A DNA stretch of 64,000 nt from Paenactinomyces guangxiensis (GCF_016055185.1 NZ_JAECVR010000014.1:53774-117773); one strand, 5' to 3'; shown: positions 36,425-44,994, counted from the first letter of the stretch. The notes: generated by a model not told the origin, from the letters alone. Translations and numbers: made by a program.

Positions 36425-37432
36425 TTGCTTTCGATTGAAGCACATGGATTGACCAAAGAGTTTAAAGTATATCAAAGCCGGCCCGGATTGACGGGGGCTT
36501 TTCGTGATTTATTAAATCGGAAATATCGGACGATCCGTGCAGTCGATTCCATTGACCTAAGAATCGGCAAAGGAGAGATGGTCGGATATATCGGTGAGAA
36601 CGGAGCGGGTAAATCAACCACCATTAAAATGCTGACAGGGATTTTGCAGCCAACGGCGGGAGAGTTAAAAGTAAATGGCTATGACCCGCATCGCCAGCGG
36701 GAAGAGTTTGTAAAGACGATTGGTGTTGTATTTGGGCAGCGAAGCCAGCTCTGGTGGGATATTGCCGTGCAGGAATCTTTTCGCCTCCTGCAAAAAGTGT
36801 ACCGGATTCCCGCAGAGGAGCATCAGAAACATTTGGATCGCATGATTGAAGTGCTGGATATTTCTTCTTTACTGGATCAGCCTGTTCGCAAATTAAGCCT
36901 GGGCCAGCGCATGCGTTGCGAACTGGCAGCCTCCTTGATCCACCGGCCGTCTTTGCTGTTTCTGGATGAACCGACCATTGGTCTCGATGTGCTGGTCAAG
37001 GAAAATATCCGCCGGTTTTTAAAAGAGATCAACCGTGAATTTGGAACAACCATTCTGCTGACCACCCATGACTTATCCGATATTGAAGCGCTATGTTCGC
37101 GGGTGGTGATGTTGGATCAAGGAAAAATCATCTACGACGGAGGCTTGGCCCAACTTCGAAATCTGTGGGGCGGAGGCAAAAAAATCCATTTGGAAATGGA
37201 AAAAGAGGTATTAATCGCTGACCTGCAAGGAAGAACTGACGGGCTGTCCGTCAGCTGGGAACAAAAAGGCCCGCGCCAATATACCGTCCACGTGCAGAAC
37301 GGGGAAACAACGGTTTCCGAAGTATTGTCGCGGCTGGTGCAGCATGTTCCGATTCAGGAGATGCAGATTGAAGAAGCGACAACGGAAGAGATTGTCCGCA
37401 AGATCTATTCGGAGGGGATGACCATTGCTTAG
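36425..37432 (+). CDS. ABC exporter ATP-binding protein
   Basis: ATPase of 335 residues started at TTG 36425, the only in-frame start near AGAGGAG. Walker A is GENGAGKST, the signature is LSLGQRMR, Walker B is LLFLDEPT, and the H-loop is TTHDL. The Q-loop region reads GVVFGQRSQLWWDIAV, typical of the ABC-2 exporter group that works with PF06182-type permeases. A C-terminal extension of about 90 residues follows. Its stop overlaps the first permease gene. Together the three genes form a complete exporter; the substrate is not indicated. Confidence 0.93.
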   Translation: MLSIEAHGLTKEFKVYQSRPGLTGAFRDLLNRKYRTIRAVDSIDLRIGKGEMVGYIGENGAGKSTTIKMLTGILQPTAGELKVNGYDPHRQREEFVKTIGVVFGQRSQLWWDIAVQESFRLLQKVYRIPAEEHQKHLDRMIEVLDISSLLDQPVRKLSLGQRMRCELAASLIHRPSLLFLDEPTIGLDVLVKENIRRFLKEINREFGTTILLTTHDLSDIEALCSRVVMLDQGKIIYDGGLAQLRNLWGGGKKIHLEMEKEVLIADLQGRTDGLSVSWEQKGPRQYTVHVQNGETTVSEVLSRLVQHVPIQEMQIEEATTEEIVRKIYSEGMTIA

Positions 37433-38219
37433 TATGTACTGGGAAGTCATCCGGATCCGTTTTTTAATGATGCTCGCATATCGGGTCAACTACTATAGCG
37501 GCATTGTTATATATAGTTTAAATATTGGCGTCTATTTCTTTTTATGGATGGCGATTTACGGAGACCAATCCAGTTTGCAGGGGCTGACAGCTGTACAGAT
37601 GGCCACATATATCGCCGTTTCCTGGATGGCCAGGGCTTTCTACTTTAACAATCTGGACAGGGAGATTGCCCAGGAGATTCGCGATGGGACGGTTGCTATT
37701 CAACTGATTCGCCCTTATCACTATCTGCTGGTGAAAGCTTTTCAGGGATTCGGGGAAGGGATGTTCCGTTTACTGTTATTCAGTGTACCGGGAATGATTG
37801 TGGTTTCCTTGATTTTTCCGATCCATTTGCCGGTGAACGCAGAGGTCTGGTACAAGTTTGCGCTCAGTCTTGTGCTTGGTTTTATTGTAAATGTGCAGGT
37901 GAATATTCTGACCGGGATTTGTGCCTTTTTTATTTTAAACAACCAGGGCTTAATCCGGGCCAAGCGGGTCGCTGTTGATCTCTTATCAGGGCTGGTTATT
38001 CCCATTCCGTTTTATCCGGAGTGGGCCCAGACAATCCTGTCCTATCTGCCGTTTCAAGCGATTAGCTATTTGCCGAGCATGGTGCTGGTCAAAGGGCTGG
38101 CGGGAACTGAATTTATACATGCCATACTCGTTCAGGCAGCCTGGTGTGTACTGCTGTGGATTCCGATCCGGGCTATTTGGAAGAAAGCCAGAAAAACGTT
38201 AATTGTTCAAGGTGGTTAA
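37425..38219 (+). CDS. ABC-2 type permease (PF06182-like), first subunit
   Basis: Protein of 264 residues with six predicted helices and the pattern MYWEVIRIRFLMMLAYRVNYYSG, LDREIAQEIRDGTVAIQLIRP characteristic of this ABC-2 subgroup. TTG 37425 has GGAGGGG 7-8 bases upstream and overlaps the ATPase stop; ATG 37434 is an alternative. It pairs with the next permease to form a heterodimeric exporter channel. Confidence 0.88.
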   Translation: MLSMYWEVIRIRFLMMLAYRVNYYSGIVIYSLNIGVYFFLWMAIYGDQSSLQGLTAVQMATYIAVSWMARAFYFNNLDREIAQEIRDGTVAIQLIRPYHYLLVKAFQGFGEGMFRLLLFSVPGMIVVSLIFPIHLPVNAEVWYKFALSLVLGFIVNVQVNILTGICAFFILNNQGLIRAKRVAVDLLSGLVIPIPFYPEWAQTILSYLPFQAISYLPSMVLVKGLAGTEFIHAILVQAAWCVLLWIPIRAIWKKARKTLIVQGG

Positions 38220-38221
38220 AT

Positions 38222-39007
38222 ATGTTCCATCTCCGTTTGTTTATCGAGTATTTCAAGCAATATATGAAAATAAGGCTGGCATACCGGTGGGATTTTGTCG
38301 CCCAGTTTGGGACGGACTTTTTGTTCCAGGCGGTTAATCTGGTGTTTATTCTTGTCGTTTTTCAGCATACGTCAAGTCTCAGCGGCTGGAATCAGAGTGA
38401 AGTGATCTTTATCTATGGCTACTTTTTAATTCCGTGGGCTGTTTTCTCATCCTTTTTTAATCTGTGGGATTTTAACGAGAGATATATTATCAAAGGGGAG
38501 TTGGATCGCGTACTGACACGTCCTGTTCACAGCCTTGTGCAAGTGATTATGGAAACAATGACTCCCGAGTCGCTGATCGGGGTATTCACCGGTCTGATTG
38601 TGATGGGTTACAGCCTGCCCCGGCTCGATCTCCATTGGACCTGGGTCGATCCCTTCCTGTTTCTGGCGTTTACGCTGGGGGGAGTAGCCATCTATGCGGG
38701 AATCTATATTGCTCTGACCAGCATCAGTCTCTATACTGATTCCAAATCAGATATCCAGCCCATTATTTATAATATCAGCACTTATGGGCGTTACCCCGTC
38801 AATATTTATCATCGTGTGATTCAGTTCGCCTTAACATGGGTGTTGCCATTTGCATTTGTCGGCTTTTATCCGGCAAGTTTCTTGTTGGATCGTGAGCAGT
38901 GGCAGTGGTATGCATGGATTACCCCTGTTGTGGGTGCTGTTTATCTCGCTCTGGGGATTTATTGCTGGAACCGGGGTATCAAACATTACCGGGGGGCGGG
39001 GAACTAA
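38222..39007 (+). CDS. ABC-2 type permease (PF06182-like), second subunit
   Basis: Protein of 261 residues from ATG 38222 (AAGGTGG upstream), two bases after the previous stop. About six helices. The segment NERYIIKGELDRVLTRPVHSL parallels EIRDGTVAIQLIRPYHYL in the partner, the conserved cytoplasmic coupling region. It is the last gene of the exporter operon and converges on the fluoride channel genes, overlapping the end of the first by four bases. Confidence 0.88.
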   Translation: MFHLRLFIEYFKQYMKIRLAYRWDFVAQFGTDFLFQAVNLVFILVVFQHTSSLSGWNQSEVIFIYGYFLIPWAVFSSFFNLWDFNERYIIKGELDRVLTRPVHSLVQVIMETMTPESLIGVFTGLIVMGYSLPRLDLHWTWVDPFLFLAFTLGGVAIYAGIYIALTSISLYTDSKSDIQPIIYNISTYGRYPVNIYHRVIQFALTWVLPFAFVGFYPASFLLDREQWQWYAWITPVVGAVYLALGIYCWNRGIKHYRGAGN

Positions 39008-39372
39008 CTAGCGGACCATGAATAACCGGATATGACACCGGCCAGGCTGAGTGACACGCTGAGCAGGATGTACAGAGCGGCTGTCACCCAGCCTTTTTTT
39101 TGCAACAGCTCAACAGACTCCACCCCAAAAGTGGAAAATGTGGTGTATCCCCCGAGAAAGCCGGTTGTAACTGCAAAGTGAAAAGGGCCCGGATGATTCC
39201 ATCCCAAACAGATGCCGAACAAAAAACTTCCGGTAATATTGATGAGAAAAGTGGCAAAGGGGAAAGAGCGGGAAGAGATGGATTGAACCCAAATGGTCAG
39301 TGCATATCGCGTAACGGCCCCAAAGCTTCCCCCTAATCCGATGATTATCCAGGTCCATAGTTCTGAAGTCAT
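39004..39372 (-). CDS. crcB: Fluoride channel subunit, CrcB/Fluc family
   Basis: Protein of 122 residues from ATG 39372, chosen because the family starts near MTSELWTWIIIGLGGSFGAV and this ATG overlaps the upstream gene's end region (TGATATG). Four helices. Hallmarks are GAVTRYAL, NITGSFLFG with the pore Asn, and GGYTTFSTFGVE with the paired Phe residues lining the fluoride path. Fluc channels are dual-topology dimers; in many Bacillales two paralogues form a heterodimer, as this adjacent pair suggests. No fluoride riboswitch is seen upstream. Confidence 0.92.
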   Translation of the reverse strand: MTSELWTWIIIGLGGSFGAVTRYALTIWVQSISSRSFPFATFLINITGSFLFGICLGWNHPGPFHFAVTTGFLGGYTTFSTFGVESVELLQKKGWVTAALYILLSVSLSLAGVISGYSWSAS

Positions 39373-39373
39373 A

Positions 39374-39733
39374 TCACCGTTTTTCCTTTCCAATTGTTCT
39401 TCCCAGCACCGCCAGGGCAATTCCTCCGATCACTGAAACGGCAACATACACAGCTTGCCATTTCCAATTCCCGAGTTGGATGGTTTCGGCACTAAAGGCG
39501 GAGAAAGTGGTGTAAGATCCGAGCAGGCCCGTTCCAAGACCGGTTTGCCATTCTGGTGAAATCCGCCCTGTTCGGGTATTGACCGCTAACAGCCAGGCCA
39601 GGAGAAAACACCCGGTCCAGTTAACGAACAGTGTCCCCCAGGGAAAGCCCGGCTGATGCAACAGGCGCGAAACGGCAAATCGCAGCAGTGTTCCGATAAA
39701 GCCCCCGACCCCGACAAAACAGATCTGTTTCAT
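39374..39733 (-). CDS. crcB: Fluoride channel subunit, CrcB/Fluc family, paralogue
   Basis: Protein of 119 residues, ATG 39733 after AAAGGAGG. Four helices with GGFIGTLLRFAV, NWTGCFLLAW and LLGSYTTFSAFSAE, the same motif set as its neighbour. It is the upstream gene of the pair. The RBS lies directly beside the strong hairpin at 39749-39788. Confidence 0.92.
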   Translation of the reverse strand: MKQICFVGVGGFIGTLLRFAVSRLLHQPGFPWGTLFVNWTGCFLLAWLLAVNTRTGRISPEWQTGLGTGLLGSYTTFSAFSAETIQLGNWKWQAVYVAVSVIGGIALAVLGRTIGKEKR

Positions 39734-39748
39734 CCGGCAGCCTCCTTT

Positions 39749-39788
39749 ATAAAAGCAGTCCCAATTGATGTGTTGGGACTGCTTTTAT
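39749..39788. terminator. Long perfect hairpin between gerPC-like and crcB
   Basis: A 16-bp perfect stem (ATAAAAGCAGTCCCAA / TTGGGACTGCTTTTAT) with an 8-base loop. It most likely terminates the gerPC-like transcript on the minus strand. Its right-hand arm on that strand ends next to the crcB RBS. Confidence 0.75.
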
Positions 39789-39838
39789 AAGAATAGCCGA
39801 TTTTGCTCATCTTTGCATCATGAACAGTGCGGGGTTCC

Positions 39839-40165
39839 TTACTGGGAAGCATTTGCAGGAGGTTGGTTGTTGTCCCGGCTGCTTTCATCTTCCACGACGA
39901 CATTGGAACGATGCTCCTCTACGATTTTGTCAATCACTTCTCCCATACTTGCTTCGTCTCCATTGGCCGTTAAACCTACATTAAGGGTTCCGCTCAACGT
40001 ATCCACGTGAAGTTCATGGATTTTATACTCAACCTTGTCAATGCTAACAGGCCGAACCGCTTCCACTTTGTCCTTTAACTCTTTGTTTTCCTTCTTTAAT
40101 TTGGAGATTTCCTTTTCAAGTTTTTGCAGGCGTTCCCAGAAGTGGTGGTAAGCATAGACATACAC
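39839..40165 (-). CDS. gerPC: Spore germination protein GerPC-like
   Basis: Protein of 108 residues from GTG 40165 (AGGAGGT 6 bases upstream). An N-terminal coiled coil (LQKLEKEISKLKKENKELK) leads to the GerPC core VRPVSIDKVEYKIHELHV, then DTLSGTLNVGLTANGD. GerPC acts in the spore coat/inner layers to let germinants reach receptors. It is shorter than B. subtilis GerPC (about 200 residues) and is transcribed away from the GerPA/GerPB-like genes rather than in one gerP operon. Confidence 0.85.
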   Translation of the reverse strand: MYVYAYHHFWERLQKLEKEISKLKKENKELKDKVEAVRPVSIDKVEYKIHELHVDTLSGTLNVGLTANGDEASMGEVIDKIVEEHRSNVVVEDESSRDNNQPPANASQ

Positions 40166-40300
40166 AAGAACACCTCCTATGTTTTGGCTGATTAATTATA
40201 TGGCAGATCCGGCGGTTTTCATTCCATTTTGTGACAGGACGAGCCCGCTGCGAATAAACTGTGAGCATCCAGGAGAGTGTCCCGTAAGGAGGTTTTTCCA

Positions 40301-40732
40301 TTGAAAAACCGTATTCCCGACTATTCACGTTGGAATCAACTGGCCCGCCAGTTTTTGGGGGAAGATTTTTTTGCTGATATTATGAGTTCCGCTGTCGGGG
40401 AAAAAGAGCCTTGTGCTGATGTTTATCAAGGAAAAAACGAAGTAATTGTGGTGATTGATCTGCCCGGGGTGGAGGATATTAACTCCCTGGAAATCAGTGT
40501 AGAGGGGGAAACCATGTGGATCAAAGGATATTTTCCCACTCCTTATCAAGCGTATCAGCAGACGCTTGCAGAACGGAAAAGTGGAGAGTTTCAAAAGGCG
40601 ATTTCACTGGGTGCTCCTGTATCCAAACAATATAGCAGTGCCCGCTACCGCAGAGGAATTCTGGAGATTCGCTTTCCTAAAACCGGAATCCGAAAAAAAA
40701 CGCATAAGATCCGGATTCAGACTGCCGACTAG
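40301..40732 (+). CDS. Hsp20/alpha-crystallin-like protein, possible spore coat component
   Basis: Protein of 143 residues from TTG 40301, preceded by AAGGAGG with 6-7 base spacing; GTG 40277 lacks an RBS. The alpha-crystallin domain spans about 40-140: CADVYQGKNEVIVVIDLPGV, EISVEGETMWIKG, then YRRGILEIRFPKTG, matching the GxLxxxxP region. Small Hsp20-like proteins such as CotM/CotP are coat proteins in Bacillus. Location between GerPC-like and GerPA-like genes supports a spore role, which remains inference. Confidence 0.8.
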   Translation: MKNRIPDYSRWNQLARQFLGEDFFADIMSSAVGEKEPCADVYQGKNEVIVVIDLPGVEDINSLEISVEGETMWIKGYFPTPYQAYQQTLAERKSGEFQKAISLGAPVSKQYSSARYRRGILEIRFPKTGIRKKTHKIRIQTAD

Positions 40733-40764
40733 ACAGAGACGGAAAGGTAGCGAGGAGGGGTAAT

Positions 40765-40974
40765 ATGGGTACGGTCAATAATATCTTTAATCTCAAAATT
40801 AACAACGTCTCCAGTTCAGGGATTGTCAATTTTGGCAGTTCAATTAATATCGCACCGGAAAGCTATAACAAAATTGTGGGGGGGGCAACACCCATTGGTG
40901 ATTTTACGCGGAATATAGACTTGGAGCGAAATATATTATTTGACCCGGATGTTGCCGATATGCCAAATGTGTGA
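40765..40974 (+). CDS. GerPA/GerPF-family spore germination protein
   Basis: Protein of 69 residues. The core NIFNLKINNVSSSGIVNFGSS with downstream NIAPESYNKI, GDFTRNID and the C-terminal FDPDVAD matches the GerPA/GerPF family (about 70 residues, ending FDPD.xD). GAGGAGGGG precedes ATG. It follows the Hsp20-like gene by 32 bases and precedes a GerPB-like gene by 11 bases, forming a small spore operon. Confidence 0.85.
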   Translation: MGTVNNIFNLKINNVSSSGIVNFGSSINIAPESYNKIVGGATPIGDFTRNIDLERNILFDPDVADMPNV

Positions 40975-40985
40975 GGTGACACCAC

Positions 40986-41219
40986 ATGATGCGGGTATCC
41001 ATTTTCGCTATCAAAATTCAAGTTGTCGGTAATGCGGGTTCAGTAAATATAGGTACAACGCTAAATCTTGTCTCCGGGAGAAGGGAAGCGGAACCGGCCC
41101 CAGACCCCGGAGTGCCGGGGCCGCCTGGAATACCTGTGGTACCCGGAGTATCTGGAGCCCGGGAAGTATCCGGGATATCAAGTCCGACATCCGGGCTATC
41201 TTCAAACAATCAGGAATAA
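40986..41219 (+). CDS. GerPB-like protein with a collagen-like Pro/Gly tail
   Basis: Protein of 77 residues. The first half (VSIFAIKIQVVGNAGSVNIG) resembles GerPB/GerPF-like small germination proteins, including the GxAGSxxxG pattern. After EPAPDPG it changes to a Pro/Gly-rich stretch (GVPGPPGIPVVPGVSG) and a Ser-rich end. Gly-Pro repeats are too few for a full collagen domain but resemble the tails of spore surface proteins. RBS AGGTGA. Identification as GerPB is tentative. Confidence 0.6.
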   Translation: MMRVSIFAIKIQVVGNAGSVNIGTTLNLVSGRREAEPAPDPGVPGPPGIPVVPGVSGAREVSGISSPTSGLSSNNQE

Positions 41220-41462
41220 GATCAATGAAAGTAAGATTGCCATCGAGTGACACCACTCAATGAAGATATGTACATAATATGTGAAACAGCAACCTTGAGA
41301 GACAAATCAGTGAGATCATGTTGCTCAACATTCCGATGGTTTTCCCGCATGGCTACCAAGAGAGGTCAAAAAAATAAAATAAACCGGATGGTTCTTGACC
41401 GCTTCACAAGGCGCGTTCACTCCATTGACACAAGTGATACAACGAGAGGAATTATAGAGATA

Positions 41463-41495
41463 AACCCGGCAAAAGCAGGCTCTTTTTGCCGGGTT
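41463..41495 (+). terminator. Terminator after the small gerP-like operon
   Basis: A 12-bp perfect stem AACCCGGCAAAA / TTTTGCCGGGTT with 9-base loop, followed by CTCTTTG. The stretch 41220-41587 otherwise holds no supported gene. Confidence 0.8.
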
Positions 41496-41587
41496 CTCTT
41501 TGTGTATCCGCCTTTTTTATATCATAATAGGAATATGGGAATCTTAGTATCGAGATGAACAGATAAATCCTGGTGGAGGTGCTTCAT

Positions 41588-42055
41588 ATGTTACAAGAAG
41601 GAGACATGGCGAGTGATTTTACGCTTGAAGCTTCCAATGGCGAACAAGTATCTTTATCTGATTTTCGCGGTAAAAATGTAGTTTTATATTTCTATCCCAA
41701 GGACAATACTCCGGGATGTACAACGGAGGCCTGTGATTTCCGCGACCACGCGGATTCTTTTGCCGATCTGGACACGGTGATCCTGGGGGTCAGCCGCGAT
41801 TCGGTCGCTTCTCACCAAAAATTTATCGATAAATACGATTTGCCCTTTTTACTCCTGAGTGACCCGGACGCCGATGTATGTAAAATGTATGGAGTGTTCA
41901 AAGAGAAAAAGATGTTTGGCAAAGTTTCGATGGGGATTGAACGCTCCACTTTTATCATCGACCGGGAAGGCAAAATTGCCAAAGTTTACCGCAAAGTAAA
42001 AGTGAAAGATCATGTGGAATCTGCTTTGCAATATATCAGGGAACATCTTCAGTAG
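41588..42055 (+). CDS. bcp: Thiol peroxidase of the Bcp/PrxQ type
   Basis: Peroxiredoxin of 155 residues from ATG 41588 (GGTGGAGGTG upstream). The peroxidatic Cys44 and resolving Cys49 lie in PGCTTEACDFRD, the five-residue spacing typical of Bcp. Arg in GIERSTFIID completes the active site. It reduces H2O2 and organic hydroperoxides using thioredoxin. It corresponds by position and strand to B. subtilis ygaF, between gsaB and perR; no Per box is evident just upstream. Confidence 0.95.
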   Translation: MLQEGDMASDFTLEASNGEQVSLSDFRGKNVVLYFYPKDNTPGCTTEACDFRDHADSFADLDTVILGVSRDSVASHQKFIDKYDLPFLLLSDPDADVCKMYGVFKEKKMFGKVSMGIERSTFIIDREGKIAKVYRKVKVKDHVESALQYIREHLQ

Positions 42056-42119
42056 GAATTTTTCCTCCTGATCACCATGTTATTGGCCAGAGAAATCAGA
42101 AACAGGAGGTGGGAGCCTT

Positions 42120-42911
42120 TTGCCCGATCATTCCATTTACGACTGGCCCGATTATTATGATTGGACTTCACCAGGACTGGAGCGCGACCTCACTTATTAT
42201 ATTGAACTGGCTAAACAGACGGGGGGGCCCGTCCTGGAGTTGGGGTGCGGGACGGGGCGTTGCAGTCTAGCGATTGCCAGGCTCGGGATCCCGGTTGTCG
42301 GGGTGGACCTTTCTTCGCCTATGCTGCAAAAAGCCAGACAAAGGGCAAAAAAGTTAAATTTATCCGATCGGGTCCGTTGGGTCGAAGCAGATATGTCAAG
42401 GTTTTCCCTCAATGAACGCTTTCCGCTGGTTATTATCCCGTATCGTTCATTTTTACATCTGCTCACGGTTCGTGATCAAATTTCGACCCTGAAACGAATC
42501 CGTCAACATCTTACCGACGGGGGTTTATTTGCTTTCAACATTTTTGTGCCCCGAATCAGGGATCTGTATCAAATGGAAGGAAAGTATTCGTTTCGTGGTT
42601 CATTTTTGGCTTCCGGGGGCAAGGAACGAGTTGATCTGTACGATTTAACAGAGTTTGACTATTTTAACCAAACGGCTTATATTACTCGCTATGCGGAACG
42701 TTTTGATGAAAAGGGGCATTCCCTGGGGCGGATCCGCATGGCTTTTCGTCTTCGCTATATATTTCCTGCTGAATTAAATCATCTGCTGGCGCTGTGCGGA
42801 TTTAAGATTATCAACCGGTTTGGGTCATTTCACCGGACCCCCTTTGATGCGCGGAGCGAAGAATTAATCATTGAGGCAGTAAAAAGGCCGGGTCAAACCG
42901 GATCAGGGTGA
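42120..42911 (+). CDS. Class I SAM-dependent methyltransferase
   Basis: Protein of 263 residues from TTG 42120 (AGGAGGT 9 bases upstream). SAM-binding motif VLELGCGTGRCSLAIARLG, acidic VGVDLSSPML and motif IV WVEADMSRF are clear. The C-terminal half has beta strands and ends with the motif FGSFHRTPF, frequent in Methyltransf_25-type enzymes. Substrate unknown. It lies between bcp and nth; the 64- and 30-base gaps allow read-through. Confidence 0.85.
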   Translation: MPDHSIYDWPDYYDWTSPGLERDLTYYIELAKQTGGPVLELGCGTGRCSLAIARLGIPVVGVDLSSPMLQKARQRAKKLNLSDRVRWVEADMSRFSLNERFPLVIIPYRSFLHLLTVRDQISTLKRIRQHLTDGGLFAFNIFVPRIRDLYQMEGKYSFRGSFLASGGKERVDLYDLTEFDYFNQTAYITRYAERFDEKGHSLGRIRMAFRLRYIFPAELNHLLALCGFKIINRFGSFHRTPFDARSEELIIEAVKRPGQTGSG

Positions 42912-42941
42912 TCAACATTTTTCCTTCAAGGGGGCGAACAA

Positions 42942-43607
42942 GTGCAGACAAAACCAAAACCAAAACGTGTTCCTACCCGAAAAATCCTGGATACACTGGC
43001 CGTGATGTATCCGGATGCTCACTGTGAACTTGATTACCGAAATCCATTTGAATTATTAATCGCTACCATTTTATCCGCCCAATCAACCGACCGCCAGGTA
43101 AACAAAGTAACCAAAGATTTGTTTGCCAAACACCCCACACCTGAAAGCTTTCTTCAGTTAACCGAAGATGAGTTGGCGGAATATATCCGGGGACTTGGCC
43201 TGTTTCGCAACAAAAGCAAAAACATCCTGAAAACCTGCCGAATTCTGGTCGAAGAATACAATGGGGAAGTACCGAAAAAAAGGGAATTGCTTGAGAAATT
43301 GCCCGGCGTCGGCAGAAAAACGGCCAATGTGGTTCTGAGCAATGCATTTGGCATTCCGGCTCTCGCTGTCGACACCCATGTCCAGCGCGTTTCCAACCGT
43401 CTGGCTCTGGCAGATAGTGAAAATCCCCTGGAAACTGAACGGCAATTGATGAAAAAAGTTCCCCGTGCCGAATGGAGCGATACCCATCACCGCCTCATCT
43501 GGCACGGCCGGCGCATCTGTATCGCCAGAAAGCCGAAATGCTCGCTCTGTGACCTGTTGCCTTATTGCTGGTATGGGAAGAATGAGACAAACACAAAGGT
43601 AAAATAA
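42942..43607 (+). CDS. nth: Endonuclease III
   Basis: DNA glycosylase/AP lyase of 221 residues, GTG start (GGGGGCGA upstream). It excises oxidised pyrimidines. The helix-hairpin-helix LLEKLPGVGRKTANVVL contains the catalytic Lys, the catalytic Asp is in AVDTHVQRVSNRL, and the C-terminal 4Fe-4S loop has C-x6-C-x2-C-x5-C (CIARKPKCSLCDLLPYC). In B. subtilis nth lies with dnaD and ypoC, not here. Confidence 0.95.
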   Translation: MQTKPKPKRVPTRKILDTLAVMYPDAHCELDYRNPFELLIATILSAQSTDRQVNKVTKDLFAKHPTPESFLQLTEDELAEYIRGLGLFRNKSKNILKTCRILVEEYNGEVPKKRELLEKLPGVGRKTANVVLSNAFGIPALAVDTHVQRVSNRLALADSENPLETERQLMKKVPRAEWSDTHHRLIWHGRRICIARKPKCSLCDLLPYCWYGKNETNTKVK

Positions 43608-43722
43608 TTTAATTCAAACAGGCTATCCTGTTCACCCCATCAACGGCTGGGAATCTGCCGCGGAAATCAATGTGTTTGGAACTGGATCGACAACTGATTA
43701 AAAATAAAATCAGAGACTTTGG

Positions 43723-43747
43723 GCCGGGGGATTTCCCGGCTCTTTTT
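43723..43747 (+). terminator. Terminator after nth
   Basis: A 6-bp GC-only stem GCCGGG / CCCGGC with 6-base loop is followed by TCTTTTT. It lies inside a 49-codon frame (43670-43819) that I do not call a gene. The rest of 43608-43925 appears non-coding. Confidence 0.7.
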
Positions 43748-43925
43748 GATTTATGTGGAAAAAGTTTTTTTGATTATATTGAGTTTGACAGATGGCTGAA
43801 TGAGCGAACAAAGATCTGAATAAAATTCGGTAACCGCTCAGGAAAGGAGGACATGGAGAAAGATATGCTCTATATTCCTGAGAAGTAAACCAGAGGGGAC
43901 GCTAGGGGGTTAGGGGTTCAGTTCA

Positions 43926-44321
43926 TTAAACGGCCTTTTTCGCCAGCCAGATTGTCCAACGGTCCTTTTCAATAAAGGGACCGCGCTGTGGAATCCTGGT
44001 TCTCAGGTCTTCGACGAAATCCCTTAATTCCTGGTCAGATAACTCGTGTAAAATTGAACGTCCGGTTCATTACATCTTCAGCGTATTGTTGAAAGTTATC
44101 TCTTCGGAAAAATCGATTCCAATCACTTTTTGAGCACCCAGGCCGACAAATGCCTTTGTGTAAATCCCGCCGCCACAGCCAATATCAACCACCTGTTTTT
44201 CCGTCCAATTGAGTAAATTCCCCATAAATTCCGTCCATGAATGATCCGCCTGACGGCTTGAATAGGTAAAACGTACCTTCTGATCATGAAAATCAATAGG
44301 CATTGTGATCAACTCCATCAC
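43926..44321 (-). pseudogene. SAM methyltransferase with internal deletion
   Basis: The first 75 residues (MPIDFHDQKVRFTYSSRQAD, VVDIGCGGGIYTKAF, VIGIDFSEE) are the N-terminal half of a Methyltransf_11-type enzyme. The frame stops at 44070. Just beyond, reading resumes in frame with GRSILHELSDQELRDFVEDL and KDRWTIWLAKKAV, stopping at 43926; this is the C-terminal tail of the same enzyme type. Between them only TFQQYAEDVMNRT survives, in another frame. The middle, including motifs II-IV, has been lost. The start overlaps the end of the GNAT gene, so both were once coupled. Confidence 0.75.
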
Positions 44322-44772
44322 GCAAACATAAATTTTTTTTCATATGAATACGGGTATCATCTGTGTGATACGGAATAAACCCGATTGATTGATAAAAATG
44401 AATGGAACCTGTCCAATCTTTGTTTGTCTCCAGGATTAAAGTTTCCATCCCCCTCTGGATTGCTGCCGACTCCAACTTTTCCAGCATCTTTTTGCCGTAT
44501 CCTCTCCTTCTTCGGTCTGAGCGCACGGACATGCGGACAATTCGGCCTGCCGTTTGATCCTCCCGAACAAGGGCTCCTGTGCAGACTAACCCTTCCTTGT
44601 CGCAGCCAATCAAGAAAATATGGCCTTTTTGAATATAATTCACAACAATCTCATCTAAATCGGAGTTTAATGTGGGATCAATCAACCCAAAATGTTCTTC
44701 TAATCCTTGAAGAATCAACTCTTTTGCCTTCTCTTGTGTGGAAGTGTCTACAGGTCGGATCTGTAAGCTCAT
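44293..44772 (-). CDS. GNAT-family N-acetyltransferase
   Basis: Protein of 159 residues. The acetyl-CoA loop is SDRRRRGYGKKMLEKLE (RxxGxG-type), preceded by VRMSVRSD and followed by LILETNKDW and FYQSIGFIPY, the usual GNAT strand order. Acceptor unknown. RBS AAAGGAG lies upstream of ATG 44772. Its end overlaps the degraded methyltransferase start. Confidence 0.88.
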   Translation of the reverse strand: MSLQIRPVDTSTQEKAKELILQGLEEHFGLIDPTLNSDLDEIVVNYIQKGHIFLIGCDKEGLVCTGALVREDQTAGRIVRMSVRSDRRRRGYGKKMLEKLESAAIQRGMETLILETNKDWTGSIHFYQSIGFIPYHTDDTRIHMKKNLCLRDGVDHNAY

Positions 44773-44994
44773 TCAGCCGGCTCCTTTTGTTTCGTTATAT
44801 GAAACTAAGTTTCGTTTTTATTATAACACAAATAAGAACACCATCTGAATAGTTTGAACTGTTCTTGAACCCATTTGTTTTGCGGAAAAAGGCTTGCTTT
44901 TCTTTAGTTATAATGAAAAAAGATCAAAGATTTTGTAACATAGATGACAGGGTTAATATGCAATTGGAAAAAGTAAGCAAAGGATGAAATATCA

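Noticed and set aside
39734..39838. Possible fluoride riboswitch upstream of the crcB pair
   Set aside because: The interval holds only a perfect 16-bp hairpin best explained as the terminator of the gerPC-like gene; none of the conserved fluoride-aptamer segments is visible.
41247..41558. A 103-codon plus-strand frame
   Set aside because: It has no RBS and runs straight through the strong terminator at 41463-41495.
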